Shown one piece after another: positions 18,737 to 26,868 of a DNA stretch of 64,000 nt. Every line of letters starts with the position of its first letter. The stretch's first letter is position 1. Location: assembly GCF_005503355.1 (NCBI RefSeq), contig NZ_SCMK01000008.1, positions 62,001-126,000 of the forward strand, given 5' to 3'. Source of the stretch: Sphingomonas sp. 1F27F7B. Lineage in GTDB: Bacteria; Pseudomonadota; Alphaproteobacteria; Sphingomonadales; Sphingomonadaceae. Both the position numbers and the translations under genes were made by a program. The notes below the pieces were generated by a model, which ran no database searches, was not told the origin of the DNA, and worked only from the letters and a program-made list of their open reading frames with translations.

Positions 18737-19885
18737 TCAGTAGCGCCCCCAGACGAAGCGCGAGGAGAGCGCGAAGTTCCACACGGCGGCGACGGCGATG
18801 CCGGCCAGCGCCGCGAAGCGCCAGTCGCCATGCTGGACATTGTGCAGGAATGCCGCGACGCCGACATTCGCCGCCGCACCCACGCTGCACACCAGGCAGA
18901 AGGAGAACCAGCCCGCCAGCAGCGCACCGCCGCCCTTCAGTCGCTGCTCGCGATAAGTGAGCGCGTTGTTGAGGAAGAAGTTGAAGCTCATCGCGGCGAG
19001 CACCGCCAGCATCGTCGCCCCGACAAAGGGCCAGGCGAGGCCGCGGAACAGCACGCCGAGCACGAGGAAATGCACGCCCGCGCCCAGCGCGCCGATGCCC
19101 GAGAACATCACGAAGCGCACCGGCACCACCCGGCCGAACATCCGGTCGTAGAGCGCGATGAGATATTCCATCGCCACCACATAATCGAGCTTGCTCTCCC
19201 CCAGCGCCCGCGTGCGGAACACATAGGGCAGCTCGAGGAACTTCAGCGGCCGCGGCGATGCAGTCATGATGTCGAGCAGGATCTTGAAGCCGATCGCCGA
19301 CAGCGTCGGCACCAGATCGCGCACGATCCCCGTGCGGATCATGAAGAAGCCGCTCATCGGATCCGACAGGTCCGCCTTGAGCACGCGCCGCGACAGCTTC
19401 GTCGCCAGCGCCGACTTCGCCACCCGCTCCTCGTCCCACTCGCCCGTGCCGCCGCCGTCGACGAACCGCGAGCCGATCACCACGTCGAGCGCATCGTCGC
19501 ATTCCAGCGCATCCAGCATCCTGGGCAGCAGCGTCTCGTCATGCTGCAGGTCCCCGTCGATCACCGCCACGAACGGCGCCGCCGTCGCGCACATCCCCTC
19601 GATACAGGCCGAGGACAGCCCACGCCGACCGATCCGCTGGATCACCCGAACCCGCGGATCCCGCCGGCCCAGCGCCCGCGCCGCATCCGCCGTCCCGTCC
19701 GGGCTGTCGTCGTCGACGAACACCGCCTCCCAGTTCCGACCCTGCAGCGCCGCATCCAGCTTCTCCACCAGCAACGGCACGTTCGCACGCTCGTTGAACG
19801 TCGGGATCACGACTGCAAGCTCGAGATCCGCAGCGGGGGCGATGCGGATGAACCGGGCGATCTCGCCATCGAGAAGGAGCTTCAT
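18737..19885 (-). CDS. Dolichol-phosphate mannosyltransferase-like GT2 fused to GtrA domain
   Basis: A 382-residue protein. The N-terminal GT2 domain (about 20-245) has AVVIPTFNERANVP, VDDDSPDGT and VIDGDLQHDE, the polyprenyl-phosphate sugar transferase signature. The C-terminal GtrA-type domain (about 260-380) has four membrane helices. Such proteins load a sugar on undecaprenyl phosphate and help flip it for decoration of surface glycans. ATG at 19885 gives MKLLLDGE, preceded by a leader with a very strong hairpin (19915-19966) and, further upstream, a motif shared with another glycosyltransferase gene. Confidence 0.9.
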   Translation of the reverse strand: MKLLLDGEIARFIRIAPAADLELAVVIPTFNERANVPLLVEKLDAALQGRNWEAVFVDDDSPDGTADAARALGRRDPRVRVIQRIGRRGLSSACIEGMCATAAPFVAVIDGDLQHDETLLPRMLDALECDDALDVVIGSRFVDGGGTGEWDEERVAKSALATKLSRRVLKADLSDPMSGFFMIRTGIVRDLVPTLSAIGFKILLDIMTASPRPLKFLELPYVFRTRALGESKLDYVVAMEYLIALYDRMFGRVVPVRFVMFSGIGALGAGVHFLVLGVLFRGLAWPFVGATMLAVLAAMSFNFFLNNALTYREQRLKGGGALLAGWFSFCLVCSVGAAANVGVAAFLHNVQHGDWRFAALAGIAVAAVWNFALSSRFVWGRY

Positions 19886-19914
19886 GCGATCCCTTTTCTG
19901 GGCCCGTATTTGGG

Positions 19915-19966
19915 CCCCGGGAGGGACGCGCCGGGGCACAGATACGCATGGCGCGCCCTCCCGGGG
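19915..19966 (-). promoter_or_regulatory. Long leader hairpin before the GT2-GtrA gene
   Basis: CCCCGGGAGGGACGCGCC (19915-19932) pairs with GGCGCGCCCTCCCGGGG (19950-19966): a 17-bp stem with a single bulged A and a 17-base loop. It ends 30 bases before the ATG of the glycosyltransferase on the minus strand. There is no U-tract, so it is more likely a translational or mRNA-stability element than a terminator. Confidence 0.5.
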
Positions 19967-20028
19967 GTTCGAGACAACGCCGTCGACGCCGGGGGACGAC
20001 TATCGTGGCTTGCCTCGGGGGCATGGTT

Positions 20029-20060
20029 GAGACGGAGCCCGTGCGGCGATCCCGCAACGC
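20029..20060 (-). repeat. Leader motif shared by two glycosyltransferase genes, copy 1
   Basis: Read on the minus strand this is GCGTTGCGGGATCGCCGC followed by ACGGGCTCCGTCTC and then AACCAT. It matches the copy at 25639-25670 at most positions, including the invariant GCTCCGTCTC and the self-complementary GCGG..CCGC part. It lies between the TonB receptor stop and the GT2-GtrA start, 145 bases before the latter. Confidence 0.45.
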
Positions 20061-20075
20061 AGGATCGAAAAAATT

Positions 20076-22484
20076 CTAGAATCCGATCTCGACGCCCAGC
20101 CGCACGGTGCGGGGGCGCAGCGGCGTGATCTGCTTCTCGTCGCGGATCAGCAGCGGCGTGCCCAGCGCGAAGCGGTTGCCGCGGGTATCCAGCAGATTGG
20201 TGGCCGACAGCGTGATCGCGCGCCGGCCGCGCTCGAGCCGCAGCTCGAGCCCGGTATCGACATAATCGCCCTGCGGCCGGCCGAGCACCGGGCCGATGCC
20301 GAGCGTCGAGCGGCCGACATAGCGCAGATAGCCGGAAGAGGAGAATTCCATGTCGCCCCCCAGCGTCTGGCGCCAGGCCGCGCCGAGCCGACCGCTCGCA
20401 TCGGCGACGTTGGGCAGCCGGTTGAAGTCCGACGGCCCCTCGGCCAGCGGGAACACCGCTTGCGAGGGATTGGTGACCTTGCTGCCGTTCAGATAGATCG
20501 AACCGTCGAGATCCAGCCCCGGCAACGGCCGCCAGCGCACCGCCACCCCGAGCGAGAGCACCCGCCCGTCACCAATGTTCGCAGTGGTGGGGAAGCCATA
20601 GCCGTCGATCAGATCCGCCTGGATGCTCGTCCACCACGTCACCGAAGCATTGGCAGAGACGGACAGGCCGCTCTCGGTGTAGCGCGCTCCCGCCTCGACG
20701 GTCGAGAGGCGGTCTCCTTGGAAGCGCTGGATCACGTCGCGGCGCACCGCCAGACCTCCGGGCCGGAAGCCCTGTTCGAATCGGCCGAACACGGTGAGGC
20801 CATCGGTGGGCCGCCAGGCGATCGCAGCGGATGGCAGCAACCGCGTCTCGGTGCGCGCCGCCTTGGCCCGCGGATCCTCGCGAAAGGCGAAATAGCGATC
20901 AGCATCTTCCGAATTGCCGGTGAGATGGGAATTGGTGAGGCGGCCGCCGGCGGTGATCGTCACGCCGCGTACGGGCTCTACCGTGCCTTCGCCATAGAGC
21001 GTGGCTTCGTCGACGCTGTTGCGCACTCCGGTGAGGGCCGCGCGGGCGACGCCGAAATTGCGATTCACCCGCCCGCGATTCTGCAGGAAGCTGACACCGA
21101 TCAGCCAGCCGGTGCCGCGCGGGCCACGGCGCGCCAGCCGTGTCTCGCTGGTGAGCATGCTCACTCGGTTGATCTGCTCATAGCCGATCAGCGGGGCATC
21201 GGCCGCGGGCAGCGGAAAACCCTGATTGACGTCGGGAACCGAGGCGCCGGCGAACACTTCCGACACATATTGCCGCGCATAGGCGACGGCCGAGCTCAGC
21301 TCTAGATCGCCCCAGCGCTTGCGGGCCACCAGCTCGCCGAGCCAGAAATCATTCTGGAAGGGCTGGGCGATCGAGCTGCGGCGGGACAGCCCATCGCCCT
21401 TCCCGTCCGAATATTGCGCATCCCGCCCCACGATGCTCTGGCCGACACCGTTGAGGTCCAGCGTCCAGCCGTCCATGTTCCAGCGCAGCGCCAGCCGCCC
21501 TCCGGTGGTGCGCACGCTGTTGACGTCCTTCAGGCCCCGCTCGCGATCATCGATATAGCCGCCGTCCTGCGCCGTGAAGGCGAGCGCGCGCAGCGCCAGA
21601 TTCCCTTCCCTGATCGGCAGGTTGACGATGCCGCCGCCGTCCCAGCTCAGATCGCCGTGCTGGGTGGCCGAGCCGCCACCCCAGACCTGGCCGCCCCGCG
21701 CCCAGAGATCGGGCGCGCGCGGCACCACCCGCACCACGCCGCCGAGCGAGCCGGCGCCATAGAGCGTGCCCTGCGGCCCTTCGAGCACTTCGACCCGGCC
21801 GATATCGTAGAGCTTCAGGTCCGGATCGGGGGCGCTGTAGGTGATCCGACTATTGCCCCAATATTGGCCGACGGTCGCCTGGGTGGGGCCGACGAAGCTC
21901 GAATCGGCGATACCGCGGATGAACAGCTTGTTGCGCCCCGGCCCGAGATGGGTCGAGGCCAGGCTGGCCACGCGATTGGCGATGACATCGCTGCCCCGCC
22001 CGCCTTCCGAGACGGGAATGTCGCTGCCCTCGACGATCTGCACGCCGCCCGGATAGGCCTTGAGCGGCACATCGCGCTTGCTGCCGGTGACGAGGATCTC
22101 GGCCGGAGGCGCCTCGGGTTCTTCCGGCAGCGGCATGGGGCGCGGCCGGGGCCGTTCGGGCGGCATGCGCTCGATCAGCCATGTGGCGGCGGCGACGCGG
22201 CGCGCGCGCGTGCCGGAGCCGCGCAACATCTCCGCCAGCGCACCGTCCACCGTGTGCTTGCCCTTCACCGGACGGACCTTGATCCCGGAAAGACCCGGTT
22301 CGCGCAGCCCGATGCTGCTGCCGGTCTGGCGGCCGAGCGTGAACACCGCCGCATCGAGACGCCCGGCGGGCACCGCGACGGAATGGCGCTTGTCCTGCGC
22401 CAGCGCAGGCGCAGCCGCCAGCAGCGCCAGGGGAAGGATCAGATCAGCGCGGCGCACCGTCGATCGCGTCCAGCATCCATCCAT
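20076..22484 (-). CDS. TonB-dependent receptor with STN signalling domain (FecA-like)
   Basis: An 802-residue receptor. After a signal peptide (ending ALAQ, about residue 30) comes an STN domain (about 35-105: SVAVPAGRLDAAVFTLGRQT), a Pro-rich linker, a plug (VEVLEGPQGTLYGAGSLGG) and a barrel ending RTVRLGVEIGF. The STN domain marks a receptor that signals through FecR to an ECF sigma factor; both are encoded directly upstream. The substrate is likely a siderophore, heme or related iron complex. ATG at 22484 overlaps the FecR gene by 41 bases; GTG at 22457 would give MRRADLILPLALL and a shorter signal peptide. Confidence 0.92.
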   Translation of the reverse strand: MDGCWTRSTVRRADLILPLALLAAAPALAQDKRHSVAVPAGRLDAAVFTLGRQTGSSIGLREPGLSGIKVRPVKGKHTVDGALAEMLRGSGTRARRVAAATWLIERMPPERPRPRPMPLPEEPEAPPAEILVTGSKRDVPLKAYPGGVQIVEGSDIPVSEGGRGSDVIANRVASLASTHLGPGRNKLFIRGIADSSFVGPTQATVGQYWGNSRITYSAPDPDLKLYDIGRVEVLEGPQGTLYGAGSLGGVVRVVPRAPDLWARGGQVWGGGSATQHGDLSWDGGGIVNLPIREGNLALRALAFTAQDGGYIDDRERGLKDVNSVRTTGGRLALRWNMDGWTLDLNGVGQSIVGRDAQYSDGKGDGLSRRSSIAQPFQNDFWLGELVARKRWGDLELSSAVAYARQYVSEVFAGASVPDVNQGFPLPAADAPLIGYEQINRVSMLTSETRLARRGPRGTGWLIGVSFLQNRGRVNRNFGVARAALTGVRNSVDEATLYGEGTVEPVRGVTITAGGRLTNSHLTGNSEDADRYFAFREDPRAKAARTETRLLPSAAIAWRPTDGLTVFGRFEQGFRPGGLAVRRDVIQRFQGDRLSTVEAGARYTESGLSVSANASVTWWTSIQADLIDGYGFPTTANIGDGRVLSLGVAVRWRPLPGLDLDGSIYLNGSKVTNPSQAVFPLAEGPSDFNRLPNVADASGRLGAAWRQTLGGDMEFSSSGYLRYVGRSTLGIGPVLGRPQGDYVDTGLELRLERGRRAITLSATNLLDTRGNRFALGTPLLIRDEKQITPLRPRTVRLGVEIGF

Positions 22485-23397
22485 TGCCTGCGCGAGTCGC
22501 CCGTGTGCCGGTGAGCGCAGCGATCCGCTCGATCACCGCGCCGGGGCCGCCCTGCGTGGAAATCGTGCCGGTGAACGGAATGTCGCCGGTCCCCTTCCCC
22601 GCGCGTACCTGGATACCCAGGTTCCGGGAAAGATCGGCCGCGACGCGCTCCAGCGTCGCGTTGCGATAGACCAGCTGCCCGCCGCGCCAGCTGCCGACAT
22701 CGGCAGCGGCGGCACGCGTCACTTCGGGGCGGCCGCTGCCGGCCACGCTCAACGCATCGCCGGGGGTCAGGCGCACGGCATCGGCCCGGGGCTGGTAGAT
22801 CACAGCTCCCTCGGCGACCGAAACGCGCAGTCCGGTCTCGTCGCGCACCACGTTGAACACCGTGCCGGCATCCTCCAGCGTCACGTCGCCGGTCTTGACG
22901 ATGAAGGGATGCGCGGCATCGTGGCGCACTTCGAACAGCGCCTCGCCCTCGATCAGCTCGGCGTGCCGCGCGTCGATCATCGCGACGCGGGTATCGCCGT
23001 TGAGGATCATCTTCGAGCCGTCCGTCAGCGCGACCTCGCGGCGCTCGCCGGCAGCGGTACGATATTCGGCCTGCATTCCCGAGCCGGGAACGAGGCTGGT
23101 CCAACCGACCACCACCGCCAGCACGGCGGCAACGGCACCCCCAGAAATCAGGAACCGCCGGCGCGACGGACGGACCGCCGCCTCCGCGGCCGCGCCCGGC
23201 GCAGGTGCCAGGCGGAACAGCGCCGCCATCGCTTCGTCGGCCTCGATCGCAATATTATAGGCGCGCAGGTGCCCGGGATCGCGTTCGAGCCAGTCGGCGA
23301 ACGCGTCCCAATCGGCGAATGCCGAGTCCTGCATCCGGATCACCCAGCTACGGGCGTCCTCTGCAAGATAGTCCGAAACCTGCCCGTTCATGCCCAC
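22444..23397 (-). CDS. fecR: FecR-type anti-sigma regulator
   Basis: The 317-residue protein has an N-terminal cytoplasmic DUF4880-type region (about 8-65: DWDAFADWLERDPGHLRAYN), one membrane helix (about 87-108), a periplasmic FecR domain (about 115-215) and a C-terminal STN-like segment (about 245-315). It should carry the signal from the STN domain of the downstream receptor to the ECF sigma factor encoded just upstream. The sigma-fecR-receptor order and orientation is the standard cell-surface signalling arrangement. Confidence 0.92.
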   Translation of the reverse strand: MGMNGQVSDYLAEDARSWVIRMQDSAFADWDAFADWLERDPGHLRAYNIAIEADEAMAALFRLAPAPGAAAEAAVRPSRRRFLISGGAVAAVLAVVVGWTSLVPGSGMQAEYRTAAGERREVALTDGSKMILNGDTRVAMIDARHAELIEGEALFEVRHDAAHPFIVKTGDVTLEDAGTVFNVVRDETGLRVSVAEGAVIYQPRADAVRLTPGDALSVAGSGRPEVTRAAAADVGSWRGGQLVYRNATLERVAADLSRNLGIQVRAGKGTGDIPFTGTISTQGGPGAVIERIAALTGTRATRAGNGWMLDAIDGAPR

Positions 23398-23424
23398 CTC
23401 TGCGCAGGGACGGAGTCGATGCGT

Positions 23425-23937
23425 TCATTCCGCATCGAATTTGTCCTTGAGTTGCGCGAGGGCGCGATACGCCTTCTGCAGATCCTTCTCCACCGAGCTC
23501 AAACTTATCCCCAATTCCCGAGCGATCGCCGCCTGGCCGAGCCCATCCAGCCGGTAGCGCCGGAAAATCTGATCGACTCGCGGCCCCAGTGCAAGCAGCG
23601 CGGCCTCGGCTTCGCGCAATCGCTCGCGCGCGATCAGCACGCGCTCGCCCTGGGGCGCATCGTCGCTGCCGGCGAGATCGTGCCATTCGTGCTGGCGCCG
23701 GTCGCGGCTGAGCGAGGCGCGCTGGCGATCGCGCAGCACATTCTCGGCCGCGCGGAAAAGATAGGAGACCGGATCGGAAACCGGGCGCGCTTCGGCGCTC
23801 GCGATCTTGTGCCACAGATCCTGCAGCACGTCCTCGGCGTCGTCGCCCGCGCCGCGGGCCGCAAGGAAGCGCAGCAGCCGCGGCCGCTCATTTTCCAACA
23901 CGCGTTGCAACCCGCCGGTCTGCGAGGACGAATCCAT
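23425..23937 (-). CDS. fecI: ECF sigma factor, FecI type
   Basis: A 170-residue sigma factor with region 2 (AEDVLQDLWHKIAS; DPVSYLFRAAENVLRDRQRA) and region 4 (ARERLREAEAALLALGPRV; GQAAIARELGISLSSVEKDL). ATG at 23937 gives MDSSSQTGG; the frame continues upstream into the neighbouring glycosyltransferase gene, so earlier starts are unlikely. It should direct transcription of the receptor gene when FecR releases it. It ends 27 bases before fecR. Confidence 0.92.
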   Translation of the reverse strand: MDSSSQTGGLQRVLENERPRLLRFLAARGAGDDAEDVLQDLWHKIASAEARPVSDPVSYLFRAAENVLRDRQRASLSRDRRQHEWHDLAGSDDAPQGERVLIARERLREAEAALLALGPRVDQIFRRYRLDGLGQAAIARELGISLSSVEKDLQKAYRALAQLKDKFDAE

Positions 23938-24016
23938 GCCCGCGCCCAAAGCATTGTGCGCGGGAATTGCCAAGCCTTGGCTTCGCAATTGTGCAAGCGC
24001 GCCGCGCCGACTCGGG

Positions 24017-25609
24017 TCAGGCATCGGGCCGCCGTCGATAGACGATGCGGCTGCGGCTGCCCACCGGCACCTCCAGCGCGGGGAAATAGTCGCGTTCCAG
24101 AATCCGGGTCATATACGCCAGTACTGCCGGATTGAGATCGCGATCGGGCCGAGTGCTGGCGACGACGAATTCGGGCCGCGCGGCCATGATCCGCTCGACT
24201 TCGACCATGGGATCGGTGCCGAGCGCACGCGATTCGCGCGTGAGGCTCAAATGGCTCGGGAAGGACCAGCGCGTAGGCAGGCAACTGCCCGTCAGCCGAT
24301 AGAGCGCCGGCTCGCCATCGAACACATAGAGGCAGTCGCGCAGCTGCGGGCGAATGAAATCGGCCATGCGTTCCACTTGCGGCCCCCAGCCGCGATTGCG
24401 CCGATTGTCGTTGATGATCTGGAGCGAGACGAAGGTGATCAGCACCATCATCGCCACACCCGCGGGGATGCGCCAGCGCGTGCGGCCCGAGGCGATCACC
24501 AGCCCCGCCGCACCGTCACCGAACCAGGCTGCGGCGAGCACGCAGAGCGGTGCCAGCAGCGGCAGGGCATAATGGTCGAAATAGGTGCCGAAGATCAGCA
24601 CGCCCCCGATGGCGGCGAGTGCCCAGCCGTCGAGCAGGCGGCGCACTTCGTCGGTCACCGGACGCGCCATGCCGCGCCCGCACCAGGCGGCGATGGCGAG
24701 GGGGGCGAGGCACAAGGCCATCCCGCCAAGCCGCTTGAGCGCGACGCCGAGCCCGTCCGAGCCGCGATCGAGGATCGACAGGAAATTGGCCTGGACGAAG
24801 GCCTCCCCATGACCGATCGACGCGTACCAGGCCCAGGCGGCGAGCGTGGGGAGCAGGGCCGCACCGATCCAGGCCGGCGCCATCGCGGCGAGCGCGCCCC
24901 GGCCCATCCCGCGCTTCCAGCCGAGCCACAGGAGCGCCAGCCCGAAGAACAGCCCTTCGAACAAGGCCGTATACTTCACTTGCATCGCCACGCCGATCAA
25001 CAGCATCGCGACCAGACCGCCGCCGAACCCGAAGGCGCCGAAATTCGCGCGCCGGACGACGCCGATCATCGTCCAGGCAGCGAGCGCGACGAAGAAATTG
25101 TAGAATACCGGCGATTGGCCGCCCTCGCCGCCGAAGACGCCGAGATAGAGAATATACACCACTCCCGCCGCGGCGGCCCCGTGCGGCCCCGAGAGATTGC
25201 GCGCGATGCGTGCGACGACGAGCGCGGTGGCTACCGCGAAGAGCGTGGCGACAATCTGATATTCCAGTACCCCGGCCCCGCCGAGCAGCCGGATCGCTGC
25301 ATAGATCAGGAACAGCCCGATCGGCTTGCGATCCCAGATGTCGACATAGGGCAGCGCACCATGGAGCATCCGGTCGCCGGTGAGCAGGTAGAATTCGTCA
25401 TCGACCTGGATGACCGGATTGCCGAACTGCGCCGCGCGGGCGACGACCGCGACGACCAGCAGCAGGGCAGCCAGCAGCGCCGGGTTGCCGACCCAGATCC
25501 GCGTGGCGGCGGCCAGCCGCGCCGTCGAGGGCAAACGCTCCGGCTCGACCAGGCGGAGCGGACGAAGATGGTGAGCCTCGGGCCAGGCCCGGGCGGGAGT
25601 ACGCTGCAT
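24017..25609 (-). CDS. GT-C family glycosyltransferase (PMT/ArnT-like fold)
   Basis: About 530 residues with roughly 10-11 membrane helices. A first periplasmic loop contains the acidic motif QVDDEFYLLTGDRM and WDRKPIG, typical of polyprenyl-phosphate-dependent GT-C enzymes, and a soluble C-terminal region (about 430-530) follows. It probably transfers a sugar from a lipid-linked donor to a surface glycan or lipid. ATG at 25609 follows GGGGT; GTG six bases earlier is also possible. Its leader carries the motif also found before the GT2-GtrA gene, which may make its lipid-linked donor. Acceptor unknown. Confidence 0.85.
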   Translation of the reverse strand: MQRTPARAWPEAHHLRPLRLVEPERLPSTARLAAATRIWVGNPALLAALLLVVAVVARAAQFGNPVIQVDDEFYLLTGDRMLHGALPYVDIWDRKPIGLFLIYAAIRLLGGAGVLEYQIVATLFAVATALVVARIARNLSGPHGAAAAGVVYILYLGVFGGEGGQSPVFYNFFVALAAWTMIGVVRRANFGAFGFGGGLVAMLLIGVAMQVKYTALFEGLFFGLALLWLGWKRGMGRGALAAMAPAWIGAALLPTLAAWAWYASIGHGEAFVQANFLSILDRGSDGLGVALKRLGGMALCLAPLAIAAWCGRGMARPVTDEVRRLLDGWALAAIGGVLIFGTYFDHYALPLLAPLCVLAAAWFGDGAAGLVIASGRTRWRIPAGVAMMVLITFVSLQIINDNRRNRGWGPQVERMADFIRPQLRDCLYVFDGEPALYRLTGSCLPTRWSFPSHLSLTRESRALGTDPMVEVERIMAARPEFVVASTRPDRDLNPAVLAYMTRILERDYFPALEVPVGSRSRIVYRRRPDA

Positions 25610-25638
25610 AACCACGACCCCACAAATGGTTGCAGGTC

Positions 25639-25670
25639 GAGACGGAGCGGCAGCGGCGGTTCCGCAAGGC
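25639..25670 (-). repeat. Leader motif shared by two glycosyltransferase genes, copy 2
   Basis: On the minus strand it reads GCCTTGCGGAACCGCCGC then TGCCGCTCCGTCTC, then GACCTGCAACCAT. It parallels the copy at 20029-20060; the main difference is an extra GACCTGC before AACCAT. It lies about 30 bases before the GT-C start. The remaining sequence up to 25732 shows nothing else. Confidence 0.45.
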
Positions 25671-25732
25671 GAACACGATCAGATGCACCCAGGCGACGAC
25701 GGGTGCCCCGAACGGACCGACGGGCCGCGCCC

Positions 25733-26137
25733 CTAGCTGCGCGGAGGCTTGACGTAGGGAACGAACTCGCCGAGCCCGACCCATCCGGTCGCCATGCGGA
25801 CGCCGGTGTCGTACAGCTTCACCGTGTCGATGCTGCAGAGCTGCGACGAACGCGTGTCCGTCACCAGCACATTGGTCCAGTTGAGCGATTCCGCGCCCGA
25901 CTTCGGCCGGTTCACATAGAATACGCCGTTGTTCATCTCATAGATGATCGCGGTACCGTCGATGATCCGCGACGAGCGGATGTTGCGCAGCAAGATGCAG
26001 TCGACGGGCGTGCCGGCGGTGCGTCCTGCAATCGCCTTGGCAAGCTCGGCCTCGCCATCGCGCGAAGCGGCGACGGCAGGCGTGGCGACCGTGGCGAGCA
26101 GCGCGGCGCCGAGCAGACTGATCGAGATCCTGTTCAT
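25733..26137 (-). CDS. Secreted protein of unknown function
   Basis: A 134-residue protein with a signal peptide (about 1-22, ending AVAAS) and a mature part with two Cys (VDCILLRNIRSSRIIDG and SSQLCSIDTV) that could form a disulfide. The pattern C-x-[IL]-x3-[I]-[R]-S resembles small secreted proteins common in sphingomonads (possibly DUF6491), but I am not certain. ATG at 26137 has the signal sequence directly after it; earlier in-frame ATGs have no such support. It stands alone between a glycosyltransferase and a ParB-like gene. Confidence 0.75.
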   Translation of the reverse strand: MNRISISLLGAALLATVATPAVAASRDGEAELAKAIAGRTAGTPVDCILLRNIRSSRIIDGTAIIYEMNNGVFYVNRPKSGAESLNWTNVLVTDTRSSQLCSIDTVKLYDTGVRMATGWVGLGEFVPYVKPPRS

Positions 26138-26253
26138 GGCACTGTCCTTTCGATCCCCTGTCGAGGGGATGACGGAGCATATAGGCACGAACCGCATCCG
26201 GATCATCGGCGCGGCCGCAATTCTTCTGTCGCAACCTGTCGCAGCCGCGCCGT

Positions 26254-26868
26254 TCAATCCTCGGGGCCGGCCCAGCCGGGCAGATAGGCGGCATGCTTCC
26301 GACGGGCGAGATCGAGCGCGCGCTCCAGCGCCTTGTCGAAATCGGCCTCGAGCAGCTTGGCGGACACGTGGCGGCGCAGGAAATCGGCCCAGAGGAACTC
26401 CGAATAGGGCGTGAGATCCTTCGCATAGCCGCCGCTGCGGCGCAGTTCCCCCGCCAGCGAGCGCCAGGGATCGTCGAGCAGGCCGCGGACATGCTTGGGC
26501 AGATGCCGCGCATCCAGCCTGCGGCCCTGCGGATCATAGGGATGGAGCCAGCCTCGGCTGTCCATGAACGTCCGGAAGGCACGGCCGGGCAATGCGGAAA
26601 GATCGGCGATCTCGCGCACCAGCACATATTCCACGCCCTCGTCGTGCAGCGCGCGGGCGAGATGATGGGCATCTACGATCCAGAAGCGGTCCTTGGGGCC
26701 CCTGACCGCGGGGATCATGTGGCGGCCGAGGAATTCCGAGCCGTCGGTTTCCGCACGCGCCCGCCAGTCGTGACGCTTCCGGGCAACTTCGCGGAAGCCG
26801 ACGGTGATCTGGGTGGGCCGCAGCGCGTCGATCGAGACGGGACGCAGAAACGGTTCGGGCTCGCGCAT
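26254..26868 (-). CDS. ParBc_2-type (ParB-like) protein
   Basis: The 204-residue protein begins with PVSIDALRPTQITVGFREV and contains FLGRHMIPAVRGPKDRFWIVDAHHLARAL-type sequence, matching the putative ParB-like nuclease family (ParBc_2), where DHHH/DAHH is the conserved core. It lacks the helix-turn-helix of true chromosome-partitioning ParB. Its ATG overlaps the stop of the upstream SulP transporter (TGATG), so the pair is translated together. Its function is not established. Possible roles are nucleotide binding or hydrolysis, since ParB-fold proteins can bind CTP or ATP. Confidence 0.8.
   Translation of the reverse strand: MREPEPFLRPVSIDALRPTQITVGFREVARKRHDWRARAETDGSEFLGRHMIPAVRGPKDRFWIVDAHHLARALHDEGVEYVLVREIADLSALPGRAFRTFMDSRGWLHPYDPQGRRLDARHLPKHVRGLLDDPWRSLAGELRRSGGYAKDLTPYSEFLWADFLRRHVSAKLLEADFDKALERALDLARRKHAAYLPGWAGPED

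Noticed and set aside
26254..26868. Chromosome-partitioning ParB near an origin
   Set aside because: No ParA, no helix-turn-helix domain, no parS-like sites and no replication genes nearby; the sequence fits the ParBc_2 group.
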